DNA from: Zymoseptoria tritici IPO323
Lineage: Eukaryota; Ascomycota; Dothideomycetes; Mycosphaerellales; Mycosphaerellaceae
Reading direction: 5' to 3'
Assembly (NCBI RefSeq): GCF_000219625.1
Contig: NC_018216.1
Location: 2,480,001-2,544,000 of the forward strand
Length of the DNA: 64,000 bases
Positions 35,932-47,500 of this stretch are shown piece by piece. The translations under genes and the position numbers were made by a program. How positions within the stretch are numbered: position 1 is the stretch's first letter; each line of letters opens with the position of its first letter. The notes beneath the pieces are model-generated. The model saw only the letters and a list, made by a program, of their open reading frames with translations, did not search any database and was not told the origin of the DNA.

Positions 35932-37659
35932 ATGGGTGACCTGGCTAATCCTCCACTTCGGTCAAGCCATCCCGCCATGTACGGACGGAGTCACTACATT
36001 GCGACGACTGCTTCTCTACCCCAACCATCATTCAGATCAGACATCTTCAGTCACGGTCCATCCGTAAATACCGCTCACATCTTCAGCTCCTCTCCCACCA
36101 CGGAACGACACCAAACGGATCGTGTCATGCCATCGCTAGCAGCCAGCTCTTCCGACCCGATGTCATTTGGTTTCGATGCTCGACCAGCTCCGGCGGTCGT
36201 GATCCGCAGACTGCCGCGCAACACCAGCGCGGAAACCCTCAGAAGCATGTTGATATTTGCTGGGGATCTGATAGACACCGAATTCATCCGCTCACCGTAC
36301 CCGGAAGACCAGGGCTTCGCTACGGCGGTCGCACGTTTTCAAAGTTCCACGGGAGCGTTTGAGGCGCAACAGAAGCTACACGGCAAGCCAAATACCGCAA
36401 AAGACGCGACCATGATTGTCGAAACTCATGGCGGCAGTGCAACGTCTTCGTTCGAAAGACGCAATACCGTCGATGGAGCTTCGGCCACTTCTCGCACTCC
36501 TACGAGTTCCTCCTCCTCGGTCGGCTCTCTTGGTGGTCCGCCGGGCCGTTCGCGTTTTGGGAGCACATTCCACCCAAGCGAAAAGGTCTCACCACCACTA
36601 TCGATGTCAAGTTCTGGCGGCACTGGAGACTTCCCAATACCGGAGTCTAGCGCGCATTTCCAAAATCTGTTCTCGCCACAGTCGCCTTTGACGAATGGCC
36701 ACCACCGAATTTCCGGCAAATCCATGATCAACGACGACTCGGTCGATGACGAGACCGGTGAGCTGTTGAAGGATCCGGTGGCGTACGCCAAAAGTGGTCA
36801 GCAGCCAGCCATGCGCAGGTCGACCAACCCTCAGATACCATTAGGTCGCTTCGCCAGCATGTCTCTCAGCTCGCCTAACGGCGGCCACAATACCGGACAT
36901 GTATCCGGCAATGGGTACGGCTCGCCGCGGGGCACTTCTGCCCTGCACAGTCCGGTTCCGCCAATGTCACCGACAGATGGTCCACATGCCGGCCCAAACG
37001 GACAATACATGGCCGCCAACTACCCGAGACCGCACTACCCGCCTGTGAATCCCGCCGATCAAAACCCTCCATGCAATACCCTGTATGTGGGCAATCTTCC
37101 AATCGATACATCCGAGGACGAGCTCAAGTCTCTGTTCTCCAAGCAGCGCGGGTATAAGCGGCTCTGCTTCCGAACGAAGCAAAACGGACCCATGTGCTTT
37201 GTCGAGTTTGAGGACACTTCTTTCGCGACCAAGACCCTTCATGAGCTCTATGGTCATCCTCTGCATAACAGTGTCAAGGGCGGCATTCGGCTGAGCTTTT
37301 CGAAGAACCCGCTAGGAGTGCGCTCCGGGCAGACAAACGGTATCAGTCCACACGCCGCCATGTCGCCGCAAGCGATGGCGCCAGGTCTGGGAGGTATGAT
37401 GAACGGCTACAGCTCTGTATCCGGCCCGCCGCCGGGACTCGGTTCTGGCATGATGAATGGTGGCTCTTACCGCGGACCACCACCAATCACCACGGACAGC
37501 ATGTTCTCCAACCCTTTCGGCATGGCCTCGCCTGATTTCGCCGCTCAGTTGAGTCCGCGGAACACTTTCTCGGGTGGCATTCCACCTACCCTCGGCGCTG
37601 GCATGTATGGCAGGGATAGCCGCAATCACAGCTATGCAGACTACATGCCTCGACACTAA
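35932..37659 (+). CDS. WHI3-like RRM RNA-binding protein
   Basis: This is a single exon of 575 aa from ATG 35932 ([16 protein letters not shown]). Residues about 85-165 form a degenerate RRM ([20 protein letters not shown] ... FATAVARFQ). Residues from about 382 form a canonical RRM, with RNP2 in TLYVGNLP, then GYKRLCFR and [11 protein letters not shown], ending [15 protein letters not shown]. That second RRM and its tail are characteristic of the WHI3 family. WHI3 binds mRNAs such as those of G1 cyclins and forms condensates; in multinucleate hyphae it patterns the nuclear cycle and branching. The rest is low-complexity, rich in S, P, G and N. The long pyrimidine-rich leader fits a strongly regulated transcript. 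Confidence 0.85.
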   Translation: MGDLANPPLRSSHPAMYGRSHYIATTASLPQPSFRSDIFSHGPSVNTAHIFSSSPTTERHQTDRVMPSLAASSSDPMSFGFDARPAPAVVIRRLPRNTSAETLRSMLIFAGDLIDTEFIRSPYPEDQGFATAVARFQSSTGAFEAQQKLHGKPNTAKDATMIVETHGGSATSSFERRNTVDGASATSRTPTSSSSSVGSLGGPPGRSRFGSTFHPSEKVSPPLSMSSSGGTGDFPIPESSAHFQNLFSPQSPLTNGHHRISGKSMINDDSVDDETGELLKDPVAYAKSGQQPAMRRSTNPQIPLGRFASMSLSSPNGGHNTGHVSGNGYGSPRGTSALHSPVPPMSPTDGPHAGPNGQYMAANYPRPHYPPVNPADQNPPCNTLYVGNLPIDTSEDELKSLFSKQRGYKRLCFRTKQNGPMCFVEFEDTSFATKTLHELYGHPLHNSVKGGIRLSFSKNPLGVRSGQTNGISPHAAMSPQAMAPGLGGMMNGYSSVSGPPPGLGSGMMNGGSYRGPPPITTDSMFSNPFGMASPDFAAQLSPRNTFSGGIPPTLGAGMYGRDSRNHSYADYMPRH

Positions 37660-39060
37660 ACTCCACATACGACCGCGACGCACGACGGCGCACACGAGAC
37701 GATCATCATGATTTTTCAAAGAAGGACTTCAAAGCACGACACATACCGGTGTTTGCATAGCTATGGACGATGGGAAGCATTGATATGGGCGGCGGCGGGG
37801 ATCTTTTTATCACGGGCCAAAAGAGAGCCTCGGAACAGCTTCTTTTTTGCTTTTGCATTTGGTAACGGATCATCAGTTTTTGGTTTTTTTGCGATTTTCC
37901 CTGACAACAGTGCGAGAGATTCCCCATTTGCGCGAAGAGAAAAAAAGACCAGGCTATCATCACAGCAAGGGTTTTGGTTGAGTTCATTCATTGCTTTGGC
38001 GTTTTGGGAAAGAAGAGGGCACCACGCATGTTATTATAATCGAAACACTTCTGTTTGCGGATTTTGTTTATTTTCACTTTCACTTTGCGATCGACTCGAA
38101 ACATTTCGAGGCTTAAAACCCGAGGGCGGAGTGGGAAGTTGGGATGTGCAAGGGCTGGAAGATGGGGACCAGGAAGGACATGCTCAGGGAAATGTTGAGG
38201 AGGAAGAGGCAGACGATCAATGGCTCGATCGACTTGTGGATGATGAGTACGATAATGGATTGGTCGTTTTGGACCTCTTGCTTCTCCGACTGCCGGATTG
38301 GATACGAGATGAATTGTGTGGGACATGGCGCTTTGCAAACGGATTGCATTCCGACTTCCACGCTTGCTTGCCATTCTTGGATGGTTGTGTTTCGTTCGCC
38401 AATTCTGTCGATTGTTGCGATTGATGGTCGGCATGTTTGGAGATTATACATGTTCGCATGATGTACGCGTATGAAAGTCTTTTTGAGGGATCGTATGCAG
38501 AGCAATTTGCTCGCTTTTTGCGTGTCGTTACGTCTTGTGACTTCACGTACAGCCTACTTTATCCTGTAGACAGGAACAGCGGTAGGGTCGACAAGTCGGT
38601 CATTGCCCCTTTTCACTGTTTTCAACTTCAGGCAGGTAAGGAGAGGCATCAGATCTCAATTGCCGCTGGAGATGTGATGCCCGAGTTGGCCAAGTTGTGA
38701 CGGAGAACGGTCGTGGGGATATTCCTTGTTCACTTCATTCTGACGACACGGCAAGCCGATGACCTTCGTCAATCGTCATTGCCGCGAGAGTTTTGTTCCT
38801 CGATCCGCAAACATGGATGAGCTGCGAAAAATTTGCTTGCCGGACTGTCTTTCTTCTTCGGCTTGACTGGCGGCGAAAAGAGCTTTCCTGTGAGCGAGGC
38901 GTCTACACGCCCACTGTCGCTTTGGGTTCTGTATGCACGCATGCTAGTCCTATGATGGCCCGGGTACCATACAACTGACTCCCAAACGCGGGTCGCGAAC
39001 GACTCCCATCCGCTACCAAAGTCTTGCACATGATCTCGACTTCCCTCCCCACCCTCTCGA
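37660..39060. other. Convergent region after the WHI3-like gene
   Basis: This lies between the stops of the WHI3-like gene (plus) and the WD40 gene (minus). A T- and A-rich stretch at about 37800-37990 is probably the 3' untranslated region of the WHI3-like gene. One small frame is listed separately with low confidence. Confidence 0.4.
38113..38349 (-). CDS. Possible small membrane protein (weak)
   Basis: On the minus strand an ATG at 38349 opens 78 codons. The second half is strongly hydrophobic (PLIVCLFLLNISLSMSFLVP) and ends HIPTSHSALGF. A single membrane-spanning segment near the C-terminus would fit a small tail-anchored protein, and third-position use is not unlike neighbouring genes. 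I do not recognise a family, the frame extends upstream without a clear start, and the opposite strand is also open across much of it. It may be chance. Confidence 0.2.
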   Translation of the reverse strand: MQSVCKAPCPTQFISYPIRQSEKQEVQNDQSIIVLIIHKSIEPLIVCLFLLNISLSMSFLVPIFQPLHIPTSHSALGF

Positions 39061-40256
39061 TCATCTCCACAACCCATAGGGCCCTTGCGTGAATTTCCAC
39101 ATCTTCACGGTCCCGTCCTCACTCCCGGTAGCATACAACCTGCCATCCGGACTGAAACATGTCGTCCATACCGGTCCGTGATGTCCTCTCCCGGTCTCGA
39201 CCTCCCTCTCCGTCTCCCAGTCCCAGACGTGCACCCACGTATCGTTCGGACATCCGGTCACGAAGCGCTTTGCATCTCCATTCAGCGCGACACTGGCGAC
39301 TTCCCGCTCCGTGGCGATGTGTTTGATCAACTGTCCTGGTCGCGCGCCGTCGAAGAAGTAGATGTTTTTGCCGGCTGCGACGCTGATGATGCCTTCTGGG
39401 TAGCCCGCAAGACCAGCGTTGAGTTCGCAGGAAAGTGGGAGGCCGGCGATGTCGTAGGAGGCGATGAGAGAGCGGGCACGGAGATCCCACCATCGGATCT
39501 TCTTGTCGTCTGCGGCGGTGATGAGCACGTTCGGGTCGCGGGACCAGATGATGGATTTGATCGCTCCTTGATGTTCGCCTGCGCCAATCTCGTAGGAAGA
39601 TGGTTCAGGTGAGCTGCCGTTGGTGATCTCGCTCGTGGATGAGTTGTCATCGCCAGTGTGAGACAGATCGAAAATCCGGAGTTTCTTTTCCATGCCTCCT
39701 GTTGCGAGTACTTGAGGTTTTTCCTGAGGTGGAAAGGCCACCGCTCGAACGATGTGGTTGTGCTGGAGTGTGTGCAGCGTTTGTCCGGTGAACGTGTCCC
39801 ACACCTTTGCGGAGAAGTCGGCGGATCCAGTAGCGGCCAGGGTGGCATCATCGGAGAGTCGCGCGCTCCATACCGCGCCTTTGTGGCCGATAAATGTTCC
39901 GATCCAATCGCCGGTAAGACCATCGCGGAGCATCGGGTTGTTGTCCTTGCAGGCAGAGATCATGTAGTATTGCGACGCGGAGCCAGAGCTTGCCAGTAAC
40001 GAAGAAAAAGAGACATGAGTGATAGGTCGTGAGTGGCCATGGCAGGTAAGAGGTACAATTTTGGTGGTTTCTGAAAGGTCATCAGCACAGCTCTGAGCTA
40101 GTCTTGAAATATGTCGCTTCTGAAGCACAGCGACTGGACTCGAACACGACTTGACGCCTTCCTGAACATCCAACTCAGTTGGAGTCGCTCTACGTTGATC
40201 TACTCACCTGTAGGGATTCCAGTGTCGTCCTGCCGCTTGAATGCAAAGTCTGCCAT
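39061..40256 (-). CDS. WD40 protein, STRAP/UNRIP-like
   Basis: On the minus strand exons 40256-40208 and 40070-39061 (137-nt intron) give 352 aa. It begins MADFAFKRQDDTGIPTETTK. Seven WD-type blades follow: the first carries LTCHGHSRPITHVSFS, later blades show GHKGAVWSARLSDDATL, AATGSADFSAKVWD, ITAADDKKIRWWDLR and GHHGPVWTTCFSPDGRL, and the last ends SEDGTVKMWKF. The order and wording of these blades match serine-threonine kinase receptor-associated protein (STRAP, also called UNRIP), a scaffold linked in animals to the SMN complex and signalling. In fungi its role is less clear. A propeller of this kind is a protein-binding platform without enzyme activity. Other WD40 proteins are possible but less likely. 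Confidence 0.82.
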
Positions 40257-41211
40257 GATGGCAAGTCGGGATGGAAGAAGATCTTACGAGGCTCGCTTTT
40301 GGACAGGTCAACTAGGCAGTGAAACACTGATTTTTATTCGTAAATCGGCAAGGTCTATTCGAGTGCTGAACGGGTTGTCGTCTCAAGAAGATTTGTATGG
40401 CCGTCAATCGTAATTCGTGATGTAGGAGGTATAGCCCGGTTTTCAGTGTCCAGCGTGATCCCAGCGATCGAGTGTTTCCCGGACCGGCTGATTTGCGATA
40501 CGATGGCCTAGTTGATGTAGAGATGGCCGGAGAGTGTTGGAAGATGAAAAGAGCGAATGTCCTTTTGCTCAAACCGCAACCTCCTTGCGCTAAGTAAATC
40601 CAAGACCCATGCAATAGGCACTCGTAGAGTCGTAGCGAGGGGAATATTTGAAACGAAACTAAACGCAGGAGAAGGCGAAAGAAGAAAGCACCAACAACAC
40701 AGCGCAACGTTGCTCGAAGTGTATCCGGGAGAAGCGTGCTGTGGCAGACAAGCAGAGTGAGGTTCCTTTGTCTTTTGATGGGCTGAAATGGGTGATGCAG
40801 CTGTGGCCAATCACATGTCTTCAACATGCCTGTCGCACCTGTGCTCCCCGCCAACTAAGAACCCTTGTTCATATGTCAACACGCGTTTCAGCAAATGACC
40901 AACCTCCGAACTTACCTTAGGCCTCCTGGAACACATCACCGCCCACCCACCGACTACGCCGCGGCGGGGCGCGATTACGACGACAACACCGACACCGATA
41001 CCGACGACTGGACTTTCCGGACCACGACCATTAAATATCGCAGAATTCCCACGGACACTGGACCTGGCGCGAAGCTCCTGAGCGCCGCCGAGACATATCA
41101 ACTGGACCAAAAAGCGAGACCTTATTGCACGTTATAATACAGAATTCCTCTGTCGCATACAGCCCCCACACCCACTAGGAAATGCGCCGCTAGAAACGCG
41201 CCCTTCCAGTC
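40257..41211. promoter_or_regulatory. Divergent region, WD40 gene and NudE gene
   Basis: These 955 bases lie between two genes pointing outward and should hold both promoters. A 90-codon frame at 40865-41137 begins at a TTG and has no family match. No specific site is recognised. Confidence 0.4.
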
Positions 41212-43056
41212 ATGTCCTCGTCGCCTTTGCGCCCCGGCGCAGACCTCAAGGAGCAGCTGGAATGGTACAAGGTCCAGTATGCTCAGCTCGAGACTGATCT
41301 CGCCGACTTCCAGGCTTCGAGCAAGGAATTGGAAGAGCAACTCGAGAAGGATGTCGTGACCGCGGAAAAGAACGAGCTCAAATGGAAGCAGCAGGTGGAG
41401 AAGCTGACTTCAGAGGTGGAAGAATGGAAGGAAAAACACAAGAAAGCAAAGGCAGAGGCGAACACGGCGCAAAACACGCTGCAGAAAGAGATCACTACAA
41501 TGCGCGAGCAAAACCTCGCTCTGCAGCTGAGATTAAGGGATACGGAAGTCATGAATGATGATTATGAACAACAAAAACGATACACCGAGACAAGCTTGGA
41601 AGATCTGGAGAGCAAGTACAATACCGCCATCGAGCGCGGAGTGCTTTTCGAGGAGACGATCAAACAGAGCGAGCAAGAGCGGGAAGAACTGCGGATAGAA
41701 ACCCAGCGGTTAAGGAACGACTTGAGTGACCTCAAAGTCGAGAGCGACATCAACGTGGAGAAGCTGCGGGCCGCGGAGGAGCAAATCGAGAGCTTGAGGG
41801 CAAGGAAACCGACGTCGCTAGCTGTGGAAACACTGCGTGCCAGGAGTCCGGCGAGTGAAGCAAGCGGTATGACTGCTCTGTCGCCCACCGCGTCCACACC
41901 ACCGCCCAAATCTGACTCGTTGTCAGAAGTCGCAACACCACCTTCGCCTCCACTGTCAGACACACCCGCTGTTGCCAAGACGGAGCAGAAGACACCTTCA
42001 CTGGTCCGGAAGAAGGCAATGATTCCTGACTCAAGGACACCGCGACCTTCATTCTACGGCGCGAGAGCACAGCCCAGTCACGCACGCGGAGTATCTGTCA
42101 CATCGAGTACGAGCACTGCACTCACGGATGGAAAGTCGATGCGACCATCAGGGCTACGGCCTCCACGTGTCTCTCGAGCTGCGCAGGATTCACTGCCACG
42201 GTCGGAGTCGCTTTACCAGATCCGTGGACTGATTGGCAGGATGCAGAAGATCGAGGAACGTGTTCACTCCGCGCGCTCGAAGCTACCAGCGCCTGGACGT
42301 ACACCAACGGGCTCTCCACGAGCTGGCTCAGCTTTGGGCGAAAACATTCCTTCATCAGTCACGGTGCGGCGAAGTATGAAACGACCCAGTGGAAGCATGG
42401 CGTCGTCTGGACTGCGTGATGAAGAGACAGACACGTCAACAGCTGACAGCAGCCGTCGCGACAGCCACGTCAGACGGCTGTCATACGGTGTTCCCCGACC
42501 TGCCTCTTCACTAGCTCACCGATCCGAGCGACCAGACCGGCCTCCCTCCGCCATGGATCGACCTCCATTTGCAATGGATCGACCAGCGTCCGCTATGAGC
42601 CGCCCCTCTAGCCGCGCATCCATATCAGGCCGCCCTGCCAGCCGCTCCGGCGCGCGGACCGAAATGGGAAATTACTCTTCCGCCACCCAAGCCAGCAGCA
42701 ATATGGCATCCCGACCGCGATCAAGCATGACAGGGGCCTACGGTACGATACCGCGCGGCCATAAGACGACTGCCAGCTTCAGCGAGCTTCATCGACGGGC
42801 TGCTGCTGACAGTGATGATACCGCGACACCGAACAGGAGGACGACGCTCGAGAGGAGTGGCATTCCACCGCCACCTTCGGCGCTTCCGACGCCGAAGAGA
42901 GTGAGTGGAACTCTTCCTCCGCGCGCGAAGCCGATTTCTAGAACGAGTAACAATTTCACGCAAATGAAGGAGGGAGGAAGTCCGAGGCGGGACGGAGGCA
43001 TGGGCCCACCGCCGAGTCGGAAACAGCGGGTGAGCGATGTGGGAGAGACGTATTGA
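41212..43056 (+). CDS. nudE: Nuclear distribution protein NudE
   Basis: This is a single exon of 614 aa. Residues 10 to about 200 form one long coiled coil, starting LKEQLEWYKVQYAQLETDLADFQ, with RYTETSLEDLESKYNTAIERGVLFEETI. This is the dimeric LIS1- and dynein-binding part of the NudE/NDEL1 family. Residues from 200 on are Ser/Pro/Arg-rich and disordered. They include a conserved short helix (SESLYQIRGLIGRMQKIEERVHSARSKLPAP, residues about 325-360) seen in fungal NudE proteins. NudE works with LIS1 (NudF) on dynein at microtubule plus ends and is needed for nuclear migration along hyphae. There is no intron and no sign of damage. Confidence 0.88.
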   Translation: MSSSPLRPGADLKEQLEWYKVQYAQLETDLADFQASSKELEEQLEKDVVTAEKNELKWKQQVEKLTSEVEEWKEKHKKAKAEANTAQNTLQKEITTMREQNLALQLRLRDTEVMNDDYEQQKRYTETSLEDLESKYNTAIERGVLFEETIKQSEQEREELRIETQRLRNDLSDLKVESDINVEKLRAAEEQIESLRARKPTSLAVETLRARSPASEASGMTALSPTASTPPPKSDSLSEVATPPSPPLSDTPAVAKTEQKTPSLVRKKAMIPDSRTPRPSFYGARAQPSHARGVSVTSSTSTALTDGKSMRPSGLRPPRVSRAAQDSLPRSESLYQIRGLIGRMQKIEERVHSARSKLPAPGRTPTGSPRAGSALGENIPSSVTVRRSMKRPSGSMASSGLRDEETDTSTADSSRRDSHVRRLSYGVPRPASSLAHRSERPDRPPSAMDRPPFAMDRPASAMSRPSSRASISGRPASRSGARTEMGNYSSATQASSNMASRPRSSMTGAYGTIPRGHKTTASFSELHRRAAADSDDTATPNRRTTLERSGIPPPPSALPTPKRVSGTLPPRAKPISRTSNNFTQMKEGGSPRRDGGMGPPPSRKQRVSDVGETY

Positions 43057-44584
43057 GGTGCTGCTATACAAGGCGAGGGTGGATGTGTCTATACGATGGT
43101 ATACATATGCTGCGTGTGAAAGCAGGAGGAAAAGAACGAGAGGCCTTGTACAAATGAAGCGTGGAGTTCAATGGGCACGGTAGATGAAGTCGAAATATTC
43201 CCCGAATGGATTGTGTGATACCGTGCGGTTCGGAACATCTCCCCATCAATGCTGACCATCGGACTCGAGGCAAGGAGTTAGGCCATTCACCACGGTAAGG
43301 CAACCATTTCGGCTCATTTCAGCCCAGTCCGCCGGACGTGAGAGTGGAGACCCGGGGTCAGGTGTTCTGCTATTTGGCCAGTGTCCGAGACAAATGTCTC
43401 TGGAGACCTGGAGCAAACGTGTTCGCTGTCGATGTTACCTTGCACTGAGCCGGATCCGGACCATTCTGCCGCGTGTCGGTCCGCGGCGTGTTTTTTGGAT
43501 GCGATGGGTGTTTGATAGGCTGCGCTAGATTTGCGCCGGGATGTAGAACGTGGATGTCGGGGCCGGAGTTTATGTGGAACTTGCCAATATGGGCCAACGG
43601 CGGCCTTTGTTGGTGCTCAAGACGAGATGTCGATGATGACAAGCTTGCTCTTCCTCGGTCGCAATTAGCATCTCGTCGACGACGATGAGGTTTGCAACGC
43701 TCACGCGACTCAGTCATCTCCAGGTCTCCAAGCGTTGGGAAGACATTCACAACCGTTGGCCCAAGCATGACGTCTCACCGAGCTCTCCCCACCAGGGAAC
43801 TGCAGGGCAAGCTCTCCGCAAAAACTCGCCAAAGCTTCACTTTCGTTGTGCTCAACCACAGCTCAATGGATTTTTCAATGCCAGAACTGAACTTCTATTC
43901 GAGCACGGCCAGGTCATGGTCTGAGTTGGACGTGAAGGGGAGCTGGTTCAACGTGATGTTTGTGCCCGGTGAATTGTGATAGAGACCATGCATGCATGCT
44001 GGGCAGAAGATGTATACCTGTTTAGACCACGGCAACTGCAGGACCCATTCGGGATGGGATGGGGATATTGTTGGACATCTCACTCCGATTTACTTTCCGA
44101 CGCCGTGATCTGTTGTGCCTTTTCTCCCCATCGCTCCGTCTTCTTTTCCTCTTCCTCTTCTTCTCCTCCACAACCCTCTCGGTCCATTCGTTCGTGTATA
44201 CCATCACTCTCTCGATCGCATCGATTAGATTGGCGTCGGGCTTCTGCGAGTGCATACGACAGCGACATCTGAACCACGTCCTCGGATCTTTGCTGTTTGT
44301 CCTTTTCCCATCCGACTCCAACCAATTCACCACACACTAAGCCGGCGACTGAGAGCTGGTACTGCCGTTTCCCCGGTTGACGTAGCCCCACGTAACAAAA
44401 ACGAGCCGAACTTCTCGAGGACACGGCCCGCCGGTCAATTGATCCTTGAGCTCTTCTCACCCATACCGAACTCCCCCTACACAACACTCAGTGCAGCCGC
44501 AGCACTGCCTTCTCCGCGATACCTTCACCTCCGACATACCTTTAGAGATCCTCATCTCACTCTCCTGCTGACGACTCGGTGAGC
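43057..44584. other. Intergenic and promoter of acetyl-CoA carboxylase
   Basis: The first part is the presumed 3' end of the NudE gene. From about 44120 the plus strand has a strong pyrimidine run (TCTTTTCCTCTTCCTCTTCT and on to about 44170), followed by CT-rich leader up to the ATG at 44585. This is common upstream of highly expressed fungal genes. No gene is recognised. Confidence 0.45.
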
Positions 44585-47500
44585 ATGGCCGACGCTGTCG
44601 GAGGAGCTTCAATGGCGAACGGCCACACGAATGGCGACGCCTACCCGAGTGCGTTCGCCGCGAAATACAACCTGGCACCACACTTCATCGGAGGCAACGA
44701 GCTAGCACGAGCACCACCTAGCAAAGTCAAGGACTTTGTCACCGCACATGATGGTCACACTGTCATCACGAGCGTACGTCTCTTCCGCGTGAAATTTGAG
44801 CCGGCGGTTTGCTTTGCTCGTGACTATACGCATAGACTGACAGCTTTGCTCCTGACAGGTCCTCATTGCGAATAACGGTATCGCCGCTGTGAAAGAGATC
44901 CGATCCGTACGGAAATGGGCATACGAGACCTTCGGCGACGAGCGGGCCATCCAGTTCACTGTGATGGCCACGCCGGAAGATTTGGCTGCCAATGCCGACT
45001 ACATCAGAATGGCAGATCAATACGTGGAAGTGCCTGGTGGCACCAACAACAACAACTATGCCAACGTGGAGCTGATTGTTGACATTGCTGAGCGCATGGG
45101 CGTACACGCCGTGTGGGCAGGATGGTGAGTGGGGAGCCGTGAGGAAGCGGAGGCCGACTGGGAGCTGGACACTGACCTATTCTCAGGGGACACGCATCAG
45201 AGAACCCGAAGTTGCCCGAATCACTCGCTGCGTCGCCGAACAAGATTGTCTTCATTGGACCGCCTGGCTCGGCGATGCGATCGCTTGGTGACAAAATCTC
45301 CTCCACAATTGTTGCACAGCACGCGAATGTGCCCTGTATCCCCTGGTCCGGAACTGGCGTGGCTGACGTCGAGGTGGATGACAATAACATTGTTACGGTC
45401 AACGATGAGACCTATGCCAAGGGCTGCGTGACCTCCGTCGAGGAAGGTCTGGAAGCCGCGAGGAAGATTGGGTTCCCGGTCATGGTCAAAGCCTCTGAGG
45501 GTGGTGGTGGAAAGGGTATCCGAAAGGTCGACGATGAGGAGACCTTCCCAGCACTATACAAGGCCGCTGCGAGTGAAATTCCTGGCTCGCCAATCTTCAT
45601 CATGAAGCTCGCAGGCAATGCCAGACATTTGGAAGTCCAACTTCTGGCTGATCAGTACGGAAACAACATCTCCATCTTCGGCCGTGATTGTTCGGTCCAA
45701 CGAAGACATCAAAAGATTATCGAAGAAGCACCTGTCACGATTGCCAGCCAAAAGACCTTCCAGCAAATGGAGAAGGCTGCCGTCTCTCTCGGACGGTTAG
45801 TCGGCTACGTCTCTGCTGGTACCGTCGAATATCTCTACTCACACGCCGACGACAAATTCTACTTCCTGGAACTCAACCCTCGTCTTCAGGTCGAGCATCC
45901 CACCACTGAGATGGTCTCTGGCATCAACATCCCAGCAGCTCAACTCTTGGTTGCTATGGGATGCCCTCTCCACCGCATCCGTGACATTCGCTTGCTCTAC
46001 GGCGCGGACCCGCACACTTCCACCAACATCGACTTCAACTTTGAGAAAGAGGGCAGCGCTCTCCAGCAACGCCGGCCGATGCCAAAGGGACACTGCACGG
46101 CTTGCCGCATTACCTCTGAAGACCCTGGTGAGGGCTTCAAGCCGTCGTCCGGAACCATGCATGAACTGAACTTCCGTTCGAGCTCTAATGTTTGGGGTTA
46201 TTTCTCCGTCGGAGCCGCTTCCTCGATTCACAACTTCTCCGATTCGCAATTCGGCCACATCTTCGCGTACGGCGAGAACCGAACAGCATCCCGAAAGCAC
46301 ATGGTTGTTGCATTGAAAGAGCTGAGCATTCGTGGCGACTTCCGCACAACGGTCGAGTACTTGATCAAGCTGTTGGAGACTCCAGCTTTCGAGGACAACA
46401 CCATTACAACCGGCTGGCTCGATGAGCTGATCAGCAAAAAGCTGACGGCTGAGCGTCCCGATCCTATGATTGCCGTTATTTGCGGTGCTGTGGCTCAGGC
46501 GCACGTTGCAAGCGAAGCATGCCTGACCGAGTACAAGAAGGGTCTTGAAAAGGGTCAGGTTCCGAGCAAAGACATCCTCAAGACGGTCTTCCCGATCGAA
46601 TTCATCTACGAGGGCAGCAAGTACAAGTTTACTGCAACCCGATCCTCCGCTGACATGTACACATTGTTCATCAACGGCAGCAAGGCGCTGGTCGGAATTC
46701 GCGCCCTCTCTGATGGAGGACTTTTGGTTCTGCTCGGCGGTCGCTCTCACAACGTGTACTGGAAGGAGGAGGTTGGTGCCGTTCGTGTCTCAGTGGATGG
46801 CAAGACTTGCTTGCTCGAGGAGGAGAACGACCCAACTCAGCTTCGTACTCCATCGCCAGGAAAGCTCGTCAAGTTTGCTGTTGGAAACGGCGAGCACGTC
46901 AAGAAGGGCCAAGCTTTCGCCGAAGTCGAGGTCATGAAGATGTACATGCCTCTGATCGCACAGGAGGATGGTGTCGTCAACCTCATCAAGCAACCCGGCG
47001 CCACCCTCGAAGCTGGTGACATTCTCGGAATCCTCGCTCTCGACGATCCGTCAAAGGTCAAATCTGCACAACCCTTCCTCGGACAGCTCCCAGAAATGGG
47101 TGCACCTGTCGTCCTCGGTGCCAAGGCACCGCAGCGCTTCAGCTTCCTGAAGGGTATCTTGACGAACATTCTCCAGGGCTACGACAACCAGGTCATCATG
47201 AATCAGACTCTTACCGAGCTTATCGAAGTGCTCCGTGACCCTGAGCTACCTTATGGCGAATGGACCTCACAGGCCTCTGCGCTGCACTCTCGCATGCCGC
47301 AGAAGCTTGACGCGGCCTTCGAGCAACTCGTCGAGCGCTCGCATAGCCGAAAGGCCGAGTTCCCGGCTAAGCAGATCTCGAAGACCTTCGAGCGATTCCT
47401 CGCGGAGAACGTTCCTGGCGGCGATGGAGAACTCCTTCGCACTGCTCTGGCTCCTCTGACGGAGATCCTCGCCAAGTACCAAGAAGGTCTCAAGGCACAT